Assembly (NCBI GenBank): GCA_964386465.1
Contig: CAYLTU010000128.1
Coordinates: 1 to 16,111 of the forward strand
Reading direction: 5' to 3'
From: GCA-2717185 sp964386465
Lineage (GTDB): Bacteria > Pseudomonadota > Alphaproteobacteria > UBA8366 > GCA-2717185
DNA length: 16,111 nucleotides
Numbering within the stretch: position 1 is the stretch's first letter; the number at the start of each line of letters is the position of its first letter. Of this stretch, positions 6,447-14,097 are shown piece after piece. The translations under genes and the position numbers were made by a program. The notes under the pieces are model-generated. The model did no database searches, was not told where the DNA came from, and was given only the letters and a program-made list of their open reading frames with translations.

Positions 6447-7570
6447 TGACGGACGATTTTCGCGCCGCCCATGCAACGGCGCCGGCTTGGCGCGACGCCG
6501 CTGCCGCCATCCTCGTCGAGCTGGGCGACCTGACGCCGCGGCACAAGCTCGGCTTCCTCTACGTCACGGACGCGTTTGCCGACGCGCTGAACGACATCGT
6601 CGTGTTCATGCGCCAGACGACCGGGGTCCGCCAATGGGTCGGAACGGTCGGCCTCGGCGTCGTCGGCATGGGTAAGGAGTATTTCGACGAACCCGCAATG
6701 TCGGTCCTGGTTGCCCCCATCGACGACGAAGCGTTCAGGCTGTTCACCGACGCGGAGGGCGATATCGACGCGGTCCGCGAGGCGAACAAGGACTGGCTCG
6801 CGAAAGCGGATACGCCGCTCGCCGTCGTTCACGCCGACCCGCGGATCGAGGACGTCGCGGGAAGGATCGAGGAGTTTGCCTCGGCAACGAACGGCTTCCT
6901 TGCCGGCGGCCTGACCGCCTCGCGCGGCCGATTCGCGCAGATCGCCGGCGAAGTCGACGAAGGGGTCGTGTCCGGCGTCATGCTGTCGCTGCATCATGTG
7001 CCGGTTCAGCTCGGCCTGACCCAGGGCTGCTCGCCGATCGGACCGATCCGGACGATCACCGGCGCCGAGGAGAACATTCTGTTCACCATCGACAACCGCC
7101 CGGCGCTCGACGTCCTGAAAGAGGATATCGGCGAAGTCCTGGCGCGCGACCTGCGCCGCATCGGCGGCTACATCTTCGCCGCCCTGCCGGTACCCGGTTC
7201 GGATACGGCCGACTATCTCGTGCGCAACCTCACCGGAATCGATCAGGAATCAGGCGCCGTCGCGATTGGCGATTTAGTCGAGACCGGCGATCCGATCATG
7301 TTCTGTCGCCGCGATCCCGACACCGCCGTCGAAGATCTGAAGCGGATGCTGGGCGACCTGAAACGCCGCGCCGGCGGCAATCCGATCAAGGGTGGTCTGT
7401 ATTTCTCCTGCGTCGCGCGCGGACCCAACCAGTTCGGCCCCGACAGCGCGGAACTGGGTATGATCCGCGACGCGTTGGGTGAGTTTCCGCTGGCGGGTCT
7501 GTTCGCCAACGGCGAAATCAGCAACGACCGGCTGTATGGCTATACCGGCGTCCTGGCGCTTTTTCTATAA
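6446..7570 (+). CDS. FIST-domain small-ligand sensory protein
   Basis: A 374-residue soluble protein made of a FIST N domain (about 25-210) and a FIST C domain (about 215-360). Recognisable features are the GTVGLGVVGMG segment, GFLAGGLTASRG, GVMLSLHHVPVQLGLTQGCSPIGP between the domains, and the terminal block GGLYFSCVARGPNQFG through FPLAGLFANGEI. FIST domains are predicted to bind small ligands such as amino acids and are often joined to kinases or cyclases. Here no output domain is attached, so any signalling would go through a partner (inference). There is no signal peptide or membrane helix. The start ATG 6446 overlaps the tesA stop as TAATG, and GAGAGGAG at 6433-6440 is a strong ribosome-binding site. 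It is probably co-transcribed with tesA and the downstream phosphodiesterase gene. Confidence 0.88.
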   Translation: MTDDFRAAHATAPAWRDAAAAILVELGDLTPRHKLGFLYVTDAFADALNDIVVFMRQTTGVRQWVGTVGLGVVGMGKEYFDEPAMSVLVAPIDDEAFRLFTDAEGDIDAVREANKDWLAKADTPLAVVHADPRIEDVAGRIEEFASATNGFLAGGLTASRGRFAQIAGEVDEGVVSGVMLSLHHVPVQLGLTQGCSPIGPIRTITGAEENILFTIDNRPALDVLKEDIGEVLARDLRRIGGYIFAALPVPGSDTADYLVRNLTGIDQESGAVAIGDLVETGDPIMFCRRDPDTAVEDLKRMLGDLKRRAGGNPIKGGLYFSCVARGPNQFGPDSAELGMIRDALGEFPLAGLFANGEISNDRLYGYTGVLALFL

Positions 7571-7588
7571 GCCGGAGTTCGCCGCCGC

Positions 7589-8146
7589 ATGATCCGTCTT
7601 TTCATTGCGCTCGCACTACCGGAGCCGCTGCGGAACCAGTTGGCGTCGTTCAACGGCGGCGTGCCGGGCGCGCGCTGGCTGAGACCCGAGAACATGCACC
7701 TGACGCTTCGTTTCATCGGCGAGGTCGATAAGGGCGTCGCCGACGATCTCGACGTGGCACTCCGCGGCGTAGAAGCGCCGTCCTTCGATCTAACCCTGTC
7801 CGGCGTCGGCCATTTCGGCAAACCCGATGCGGCGCGCATCCTGTGGGCGGGGGTCGAGCCGAACGGTGCGCTGGATCACTTGCACTCGAAAGTCGAAACC
7901 GCCGCGACGCGCGCGGGGCTGCCGGCGGACCAGCGGCGATTTTCACCGCACGTCACCCTGGCCCGGTTGCGGCACGCGCCCGGCAACAGGGTCGAACAGT
8001 TCGTCGCCGACCACGCCGGATTCCGGGCGGCGCCGATTACGATCGACCGCGTTACGCTATTCTCGAGCTTCCTGTCCTCGTCCGGCGCGATCCACACGCC
8101 GGAAGCGGAATACCCGCTCGCGGGATATGTCGCCGAAGAGGCCTGA
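7589..8146 (+). CDS. thpR: RNA 2',3'-cyclic phosphodiesterase (2H family)
   Basis: A 185-residue 2H phosphoesterase of the ThpR/LigT type. These enzymes hydrolyse 2',3'-cyclic phosphate RNA ends to 2'-phosphate and can show weak 2'-5' RNA ligase activity. The start RLFIALALPEPLR is diagnostic, and the two catalytic HxTx motifs are HLTL at 37-40 and HVTL at 121-124. The C-terminal VTLFSSFLSSSGAIHTPEAEYPL is also typical. The length equals the family norm. The gene begins 18 bases after the FIST stop with GGAG at 7574-7577, and is the likely last gene of the rightward unit. It converges on the cupin gene with only three bases between the stops and no terminator hairpin visible. Confidence 0.93.
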   Translation: MIRLFIALALPEPLRNQLASFNGGVPGARWLRPENMHLTLRFIGEVDKGVADDLDVALRGVEAPSFDLTLSGVGHFGKPDAARILWAGVEPNGALDHLHSKVETAATRAGLPADQRRFSPHVTLARLRHAPGNRVEQFVADHAGFRAAPITIDRVTLFSSFLSSSGAIHTPEAEYPLAGYVAEEA

Positions 8147-8149
8147 CGT

Positions 8150-8500
8150 TTACTCGATCGGGATGAACAGCGAGTGGCGCAGCTTGCCGCCGACGGATTG
8201 CGACAGATGGCCCTTGCCGTCGATATCCTCGACCAGGATGATCTCGCCCGCGCCGATCACGCGGGTCTCCCCGTCGCTCGCGGTCAGCTTGGCGCCGGCG
8301 TCGAGATTAACGATGTATTGCCGGCGCGGTGCCGGGTGCCAGTCGAGATCGTAATCGCCGGAGGTTTCGCGGAAGATGATCCCGGTCGCCGGCATCCGTT
8401 TGGAGTACTTGCTGAAATTCCGTTCCTCTTCCCACTCGATCTCGATGTCGCGGAAATGCGACTCGCCGTTGTCGTCCGTGTAGAGATTGTGAATGCGCAT
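8150..8500 (-). CDS. Small cupin-like protein
   Basis: A 116-residue protein with the pattern of a single cupin barrel. The core strands run QYIVNLDAGAKLTASDGETRVIGAGEIILVEDIDGKGHLSQ (about 61-102), where the G-E-I-I-L-V and DIDGKGH turns resemble cupin motif 2. H103-like and His residues of motif 1 (DWHPAPRRQY) are present, but the full HxH metal site is not, so catalysis is uncertain. The whole protein resembles short alphaproteobacterial proteins annotated only as cupin-domain or hypothetical. ATG at 8500 follows AGGGA about eight bases upstream. It lies 22 bases downstream of the truncated dienelactone hydrolase gene on the same strand, suggesting a common transcript. Physiological role unknown. 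Confidence 0.75.
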   Translation of the reverse strand: MRIHNLYTDDNGESHFRDIEIEWEEERNFSKYSKRMPATGIIFRETSGDYDLDWHPAPRRQYIVNLDAGAKLTASDGETRVIGAGEIILVEDIDGKGHLSQSVGGKLRHSLFIPIE

Positions 8501-8522
8501 ATCCGTTTCCCTGTGATTGTTC

Positions 8523-8717
8523 CTAGCCCAATTGGCGGCGATAGAGCGCGGTCAAACGCTCCCAATGGCGTTCCGCCGCCGGTTTGTCGTAACACCAGCG
8601 TCCCGGAAACGCGAAGCCGTGATGGACGCCGGGATGCGGCCCGTTGCGCTCCGGCCGCACGATGAAGGTTTCCATCGACCCGTCTTTGGTCTGGATGTCC
8701 AACGTTTCTTCGATCAT
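8523..8717 (-). pseudogene. Dienelactone hydrolase gene with large in-frame internal deletion
   Basis: The 64-codon frame joins two separate ends of a dienelactone-hydrolase family protein (usually about 220-250 residues). Residues 1-31 (MIEETLDIQTKDGSMETFIV then RPERNGPHPGV) are the family N-terminus leading to the first core strand. Residues 32-64 (HHGFAFPGRWCYD then KPAAERHWERLTALYRR) are the C-terminal block holding the catalytic His. The middle, with the Cys/Ser nucleophile and Asp, is missing, roughly 150-190 codons. The junction is near 8622-8630. HPGV at the left end and the usual YPG(V/A)HHGF at the right end suggest loss between short direct repeats (inference). The frame, start and AAGGG ribosome site are intact, so a 64-residue peptide could still be made, but it cannot be an active hydrolase. 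Confidence 0.8.
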
Positions 8718-8826
8718 GCGCCTACCCTTGCCTTCGTTGCCGGTGAAGCAAAGCGGAAACCTGCCGCCTTTGCAAACCCGCGCGACCGAGCTACATCAAT
8801 CCGGTAAGTGAAAAGAGGAGGACGCG

Positions 8827-9665
8827 ATGAATACGGGAAGCTGTTTGTGCGGCACGGTGCGGTGGCGGATGGAACCGCCCTACATACGGATGAGCCACTG
8901 CCATTGTTCGATGTGCCGCAAGGCGCACGCGGCCCCCTTCGCGACCTATCTGACCGTCGCGCCGGAGCTGTTCGAGATGACGGCGGGCACAGACGCGATC
9001 ACCGCGTACGAATCCTCACCGGGCTTCCCGCGCCATTTCTGTTCCGGCTGCGGCTCGGTCGTGCCGACGCCGCGCCCGAACGGCGCGGTCGCCGTGCCGG
9101 CCGGCTGTCTGGACGACGACCCGGACTTCCGCCCGGAACGTCACATCTTCGCCGCCGCCAGGCCGGATTGGGACACGATCGCCGACGATTTGCCGCGCTT
9201 CGACGATTACGGCCGCGCCGAGGCGCCGCCGGCCATCGAACGACCAGGCCGCGCCGGCAACCAGGCCGGCGTGATGCGCGGTAGCTGCCTTTGCGGCGGT
9301 TGCGTCTACGAGGCGACTGGTCCGCTATTGGCGGTCCACAATTGCCACTGCACTCGGTGCCGCAAGGCGCGCGCCGCAGCGCACACGACGAACGGTTTCG
9401 TCGCCGCGGACAACATCCGCTATCTGAAGGGCGAAGACCTGTTGGACCGGTACAAGGTGCCGGAAGCGCAATTTTTCAGCCAGGCATTCTGCCGGGTTTG
9501 CGGTTCCGGGATGCCGAAAATCGATCCATCACGCGACCGGGTCGCGATTCCGTTTGGTACCCTGGACGATGAACCGGGCCAAGGCGCGGTCGACCATATC
9601 TACTGCGCCTTCAAAGCTCCCTGGTACGAGATTGCCGACGATCTGCCGCAATACGACGCGCGTCC

Positions 9666-9669
<4 letters not shown>
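8827..9669 (+). CDS. Tandem GFA-domain (CENP-V/Mss4-like) zinc protein
   Basis: A 280-residue protein made of two complete GFA-type domains. Domain 1 (about 1-128) has GSCLCGTVRW (C6, C8), HCHCSMCRK (C25, C27, C30) and FCSGCGS (C72, C75). Domain 2 (about 150-277) repeats this as GSCLCGGCVY (C154, C156), HCHCTRCRK (C173, C175, C178) and FCRVCGS (C222, C225). Both end in a matching segment, DTIADDLPRFDDY and YEIADDLPQYDAR. Family members bind two zinc ions. The founding one, glutathione-dependent formaldehyde-activating enzyme, is of disputed activity, so no reaction is assigned. Most relatives are single-domain proteins of about 130 residues. GAGGAGG at 8815-8821 gives a strong ribosome-binding site for ATG 8827. 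Its TAA overlaps the stop of the convergent gene. Confidence 0.9.
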
Positions 9670-10637
<968 letters not shown>

Positions 10638-10715
10638 GGTCGCGGATCAACTTTCGGAAACGATGGAACCTTCCTGAACCCTTAGCCGCCCCATCCCTGT
10701 ACCGCAAGGATGGCT

Positions 10716-11564
10716 TTAAACGAACCGCCGTAAAATTCGATCGACGGATCCGACATAACCGCCGCCGAACAGCCGCGTGTGCACCAGCAACGGGTAGAGA
10801 TTGTAGATATCGCGCCGCTCTTCGAAGAATCCCGGCGCGATCGGGTGATGTTCGGCGTAGCGCTGGAAGAACGTATCTCCAAACGTGTTGAACAGGGTGG
10901 AAAAGGCGAGCTCGATCTCCGGATCGGCGAAATAAATTGCAGGGTCGATGAAGGCGGAAACCCGGCCGCGACAGGTCAGCACGTTGCCGCCCCACATATC
11001 GCCGTGGATCAACGATGGTCGGGCGGGCTCACCGATGTGCCGGTCGAGCCGATCGCAGAACGCCCGCAGGCGGCGAAAGGTCGTTGAGGGAAGTTGTCCC
11101 GCCTCATGCGCCAACCCGCCCATATAGAACAATCGGTGGTCCCGGAAGAATTCGCACCATGACGACATTTCCGGATTGGGCTGACGCAGCGGTCCGATCA
11201 GCGTGTCCCGCTCGAATCCAAACCGTGGCCCGGTTACGGCATGCAGCCCGGCCAGCAAATCGGCGGCATGGGTTTGCGCGGCACGGTCGATCCCGCCGGC
11301 CGTCTCGATTAGCGCCATGACCAGCATATCCGGTTCGGCATGGACGACTTGCGGAACGGGTATGGTTCCCGTCGCGGCCAGGTAGCCGAGCATGAAGCCT
11401 TCGAGATCGAGCTGGCCGCCGCCACCGGTTTTCGCAACGACGGAGGTGCCGTCCGCCAGATCGACCCGCGCGACCGAGGCGATATCACCGCCCGCCAAAG
11501 CCGATATACGGACGACATGCGATCCTGTTTTGGCTTCAACGATGGCGCGCTGCGCCGGTGTCAC
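10716..11564 (-). CDS. Fructosamine kinase family protein (ketosamine 3-kinase)
   Basis: A 282-residue kinase of the FN3K family, which phosphorylates the 3-hydroxyl of ketosamines (glycated amines) so that they fall off. Most bacterial homologues prefer ribulosamines or erythrulosamines. Motifs seen are the P-loop-like start LAGGDIASVARVDLADG, the ATP lysine in SVVAKTG (K45), the catalytic loop LIHGDMWGGNV (D189, N194), and the metal-binding Asp D207 in FIDPAIYFADPEIELAF, all typical of FN3K and not of choline kinases. The GTG start at 11564-11562 shares bases with the TGA of the upstream phosphatase gene (GTGA), indicating translational coupling. Length agrees with the family (about 290). 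A longer frame extends further upstream but would be antisense/out of frame to the phosphatase. Confidence 0.92.
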   Translation of the reverse strand: MTPAQRAIVEAKTGSHVVRISALAGGDIASVARVDLADGTSVVAKTGGGGQLDLEGFMLGYLAATGTIPVPQVVHAEPDMLVMALIETAGGIDRAAQTHAADLLAGLHAVTGPRFGFERDTLIGPLRQPNPEMSSWCEFFRDHRLFYMGGLAHEAGQLPSTTFRRLRAFCDRLDRHIGEPARPSLIHGDMWGGNVLTCRGRVSAFIDPAIYFADPEIELAFSTLFNTFGDTFFQRYAEHHPIAPGFFEERRDIYNLYPLLVHTRLFGGGYVGSVDRILRRFV

Positions 11565-12034
11565 GCGAGGTCGGCCCGCAGTCGATCGAGCCAGGCCCGC
11601 GCGCCCCGCTCGATCAGGTCGAGCGCCAGTTCGTAGTCCTCCATGCCGCCGTAATAGGGATCCGGCACGTTGGTCCGCCCGGTATCGGCCGCCAGTTCGA
11701 GGAACATACGGATACGCTCGATCGTGCCCGACGGGCATCGATCCACCAAATGGTCGTAGTGCCCCTGGTCCATGGCGAGCAGCAGGTCGAAGCTTTCGAA
11801 GTCGTCCCGTTGCAACTGGCGCCCGCGCAGCGGCGTCAGGTCGTAGCCGCGCGCCTTTGCCGCCGCGATGGCGCGTGGGTCGGGCGGATCGCCAATGTGC
11901 CAATTGCCGGTGCCGACTGAATCGGTAGCAATATTCGCCGCCAATCCCGCCGTGTCGACGAGTTGCCGGAACACACCCTCCGCCGTGGGCGAACGGCATA
12001 TATTCCCGGTGCAGACGAAGAGAACCTTGTACAT
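11561..12034 (-). CDS. Low-molecular-weight protein-tyrosine-phosphatase family enzyme
   Basis: A 157-residue protein with the LMW-PTP active-site loop VCTGNICRSP (C8, C13, R14) right at the N-terminus, and the D-loop VPDPYYGG (general acid D125) near the C-terminus. The SVGTGNWHIGDPPDPRA stretch is the usual substrate-rim loop. Because it directly precedes and overlaps an FN3K-type kinase, it more likely dephosphorylates ketosamine (ribulosamine) 5-phosphates than phosphotyrosine, an association reported for bacterial FN3K neighbours. That assignment is inference from context. The ATG at 12034 is chosen because the family starts exactly at KVLFVCTGNICRSP. An upstream start at 12112 would add 26 unrelated residues encoded by the palindromic element. 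A TATAAA ends 9 bases before the ATG, so the transcript would be almost leaderless. Confidence 0.92.
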   Translation of the reverse strand: MYKVLFVCTGNICRSPTAEGVFRQLVDTAGLAANIATDSVGTGNWHIGDPPDPRAIAAAKARGYDLTPLRGRQLQRDDFESFDLLLAMDQGHYDHLVDRCPSGTIERIRMFLELAADTGRTNVPDPYYGGMEDYELALDLIERGARAWLDRLRADLA

Positions 12035-12043
12035 CGCCCCGCG

Positions 12044-12052
12044 TTTATACCA
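12044..12052 (-). promoter_or_regulatory. Outward extended -10 for the phosphatase-kinase unit
   Basis: Read leftward from the left end of the palindrome, TGGTATAAA (12052-12044) is an extended -10 (TGn followed by TATAAA, five of six matches). The ATG at 12034 begins nine bases later, so the predicted start gives a leader of only a few bases. No clear -35 is present. Confidence 0.45.
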
Positions 12053-12321
12053 TCTATTACCAAGGAGCGCTGATAGTGGCTCATGGAGACGGCCCGCCAA
12101 GGTATTCGGCAAGAAGCGCGCGATGTAGCGACGCGGGGCATCGCGAGGCGTGCGCGACGCTGCCCGAAAGCCTTGACGGGCCGCCCTTCGGGTCGCGCAT
12201 GTAGCCCGTCGGAGGGCGTCGGAACGGCTTGACGATGCCCCGCATCGCCGGCGCCGTCCCTCCTACCCGACGGACCGCATGCGCGATCTCCATGGGTCAA
12301 TATCAACGCTCCTTGGTATAA
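12045..12321. repeat. Imperfect 277-bp palindromic element (MITE-like)
   Basis: The space between the divergent phosphatase and glycosylase genes is nearly filled by an inverted repeat. The outer ends are TTATACC (12045-12051) and GGTATAA (12315-12321). Next, 12062-12089 and 12287-12314 match at 24 of 28 positions, each ending in a CATGGAGA block. The arms then stay in register without gaps, and inner blocks GCGACGCGGGGCATCG (12128-12143) and its partner (12233-12248) match at 15 of 16. The centre, about 12175-12210, has its own small stem GACGGGC/GCCCGTC. The left arm carries an extra ten bases (12052-12061). It encodes no transposase. A 70-codon leftward frame inside (12081-12293) looks incidental. 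Copy number in the genome is unknown. Confidence 0.7.
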
Positions 12322-12322
12322 C
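12314..12322 (+). promoter_or_regulatory. Outward extended -10 for the uracil-DNA glycosylase gene
   Basis: TGGTATAAC (12314-12322) at the right end of the palindrome mirrors the motif at the left end. The ATG at 12328 starts five bases after the hexamer, so a normal start distance places +1 on or next to the start codon, giving a leaderless message. Consistent with this, no Shine-Dalgarno precedes the ATG. Confidence 0.45.
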
Positions 12323-12327
12323 GGCCT

Positions 12328-12927
12328 ATGACCGCAGCGAAGAAACCCGAAAGCCTGGACGCATTGCTTTCGCGCGTCCGCGCCTGCCGCCTGTGCGAAG
12401 CGCATCTGCCGCTCGACCCACGGCCGGTCGTCCGCGGCCGACAATCAGCCCGTTTGCTGATCATCGGCCAGGCGCCGGGCACGAAGGTGCATGAGAGCGG
12501 CATCCCCTGGAACGACCGCAGCGGCGACGTGCTGCGCGAATGGCTCGATGTCGACGCGGCGACCTTTTACGACGAGGCGCGGATCGCCATCGTCCCCATG
12601 GGGTTCTGCTATCCCGGCGTCGACCCGCGCGGCGGCGACAACCCGCCGCGTCCGGAATGCGCCCCTGCCTGGCACGACGCGCTGCTGGCGCGGCTGCCGG
12701 CGGTCGATCTCACCCTGCTGGTCGGCATGTACGCGCAGGCGCGCTATCTCGGCAAGGACAGAAAACGGACGCTTACGGCGACCGTGGCGGCGTGGCGCGA
12801 CTACGAGCCGCGCTTCCTGCCGCTGCCGCATCCGAGCTGGCGCAACTTGCATTGGCGTCGCAAGAATCCCTGGTTCGAAGAAAAGATCGTTCCCACGCTG
12901 CGGGAGCGGGTCCGGAAGCTGCTTTAG
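12328..12927 (+). CDS. Uracil-DNA glycosylase family protein (Fe-S, family 4-like)
   Basis: A 199-residue glycosylase that would excise uracil from DNA at the start of base-excision repair. The catalytic region LLIIGQAPGTKVHESGIPW (43-61) and the C-terminal LPLPHPSWRNLHW (164-176) are the two hallmark motifs of the superfamily. Cysteines C20 and C23 (ACRLCEAH), C94 (MGFCYPG) and C111 (PECAPAW) have the spacing of the [4Fe-4S] ligands of family 4 enzymes such as the Thermus protein. The GIPWNDRSGDVLREWL and VPMGFCYPGVDPRGGDNPPRPEC segments place it in a proteobacterial subgroup usually annotated only as UDG-family. Which base it prefers is not deducible. Its start lies six bases after the palindromic element. 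Its stop TAG overlaps the stop of the convergent metallopeptidase gene. Confidence 0.88.
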   Translation: MTAAKKPESLDALLSRVRACRLCEAHLPLDPRPVVRGRQSARLLIIGQAPGTKVHESGIPWNDRSGDVLREWLDVDAATFYDEARIAIVPMGFCYPGVDPRGGDNPPRPECAPAWHDALLARLPAVDLTLLVGMYAQARYLGKDRKRTLTATVAAWRDYEPRFLPLPHPSWRNLHWRRKNPWFEEKIVPTLRERVRKLL

Positions 12928-13328
12928 CCAACCGCGTCGGCTTCCCGTTCGAGCGCTTCCATATCCGCATCGGAAAATCCGAAATGATGACCGATCTCGT
13001 GGATCAGCACGTGGCGCACCAGATGCGCCAGATCCTCCTCGAACTCGCACCAATAGTCGAGGATCGGACGCCGGTAGAGGATCACCATGTCGACACCGCT
13101 GCCCGAGTCCATGACGCTGCGTTCGCTGAGGGCCACGCCCTGATACAGGCCGAGCAGGTCGAACGGGCTTTTCAGCTTCATGTCACGGCAGATTTCTTCG
13201 TCGGGGAACTCCTCGACGCGGATCACGACGTCTTCCGCATGCCGGCGCAGCCGTTCGGGTATCACCCGCCATGCCGCATCCGCGAGCGCCTCGAAATCGG
13301 CCAAGGAAGGAGGTTTTTGCGCAATCAT
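12924..13328 (-). CDS. Minimal zincin metallopeptidase family protein
   Basis: A 134-residue cytosolic protein with the zinc motif HEIGHHFGFSD at 110-120. H110, E111, H114 and D120 form the HExxH...D pattern of the small metallopeptidase family formerly called DUF1025. The segment RRPILDYWCEFEEDLAHLVRHVLIHE is characteristic of this group, as is VILYRRPI before it. The length matches the family. Physiological substrates are not known. Start ATG 13328 has no strong ribosome site. The gene is divergent from the dehydratase/Sel1 chimera (67 bases between starts). At its other end the TAA (12926-12924) overlaps the TAG of the convergent glycosylase gene. Confidence 0.9.
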   Translation of the reverse strand: MIAQKPPSLADFEALADAAWRVIPERLRRHAEDVVIRVEEFPDEEICRDMKLKSPFDLLGLYQGVALSERSVMDSGSGVDMVILYRRPILDYWCEFEEDLAHLVRHVLIHEIGHHFGFSDADMEALEREADAVG

Positions 13329-13395
13329 ATCGGGCGAGACGATAGCGCCGTAGAGCCGTATTCGCTAGACTGACGAAGGCTGCTTGGGAACCGCA

Positions 13396-14097
13396 ATGGT
13401 CGAAAAACTATCCGAAGACGAAAGGGTGGCGGCGCTGGCTGAACTCGACGGTTGGCGCGAGAAGCCGGGCAGAGGGGCAATCGAAAAACTCTTCCGGTTC
13501 GCCAATTTCAATGCGGCCTGGGGTTTCTTGTTCGCGGCGGCCCTTGTTCTCGCCACGCCCGCCCTGGCCGGCCCTTTCGACGAAGGTATCCGTGCGCTAC
13601 AGGCCGGCGACTTCGCAAACGCCCGCTCCGCCTTCACACCGCTTGCCGCTGACGGCGACGGCAATGCCCAATTCATGCTGGGCGTTATGCTGGAGAACGG
13701 CCTCGGCACGGCTAAAGATCCTGGCGCCGCGGCGGGCTGGTACCGTAAGGCCGCAGCCGATGGCGTCGCCTCGGCGCAGTACAATCTGGGCGTCTTCTAT
13801 CAGCTCGGGTCCGGTGTCCCGCGCGATCCGGCGCAGGCTCTGAAATATCACCGCCTCGCCGCGGACCAAGGGCACAGCCGGGCGCAAAACAATCTCGGCA
13901 CGATCTACTATACCGGCGCCGGCGTCGCCCGTGACACCGTCGAGGCCTGGAAATGGCTGACCCTGGCAACGCGCGGCCTGAAGGGCGAAGCGAAAGACAT
14001 CGCCACGGAAAACATTACGGCCATCGAGCGCGAATTGTCGCCGGACGCGTTGGCGGAGGCCAAACGCCGAACCGCCGCGTGGCGGCCCCGCAAGTGA
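13396..14097 (+). CDS. Chimera: pterin-4a-carbinolamine dehydratase N-terminus fused to Sel1-repeat protein
   Basis: A 233-residue frame whose first 44 residues (MVEKLSEDERVAALAELDGW through FRFANFNAAWGF) are the N-terminal part of a PhhB-type 4a-hydroxytetrahydrobiopterin dehydratase. The rest of that enzyme, including the catalytic HHPE segment, is absent. From about residue 45 the frame runs straight into LFAAALVLATPALAGPF, the hydrophobic core and AxA site of a signal peptide. Then follow about three Sel1/TPR-like repeats (93-128, 129-163, 164-195, with AQYNLGVFYQLGSGVPRDP as a clear copy) and a helical tail. The simplest reading is a deletion that removed the end of one gene and the start of the next, near 13528. 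GGGA six bases before ATG 13396 supports that start. A TTG at about 13528 could restart the Sel1 part. No dehydratase activity is possible. Confidence 0.8.
   Translation: MVEKLSEDERVAALAELDGWREKPGRGAIEKLFRFANFNAAWGFLFAAALVLATPALAGPFDEGIRALQAGDFANARSAFTPLAADGDGNAQFMLGVMLENGLGTAKDPGAAAGWYRKAAADGVASAQYNLGVFYQLGSGVPRDPAQALKYHRLAADQGHSRAQNNLGTIYYTGAGVARDTVEAWKWLTLATRGLKGEAKDIATENITAIERELSPDALAEAKRRTAAWRPRK

Noticed and set aside
10690..10715. CCATCC...GGATGG inverted repeat after the kinase gene
   Set aside because: A six-pair stem with a large loop and no T-run. The following SMP-30 gene on the same strand is more easily explained as part of the same transcript.
12035..12112. Upstream start at 12112 for the LMW phosphatase
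   Set aside because: The added 26 residues are encoded by the palindromic element, and the family's catalytic loop is normally within the first ten residues.
12081..12293. A leftward 70-codon frame inside the palindrome beginning MEIAHAVRR
   Set aside because: Its start lies in the terminal repeat and the frame follows the repeat symmetry. The ribosome-like AAGGAG is too far from the ATG. No known family. It is kept only as part of the element.
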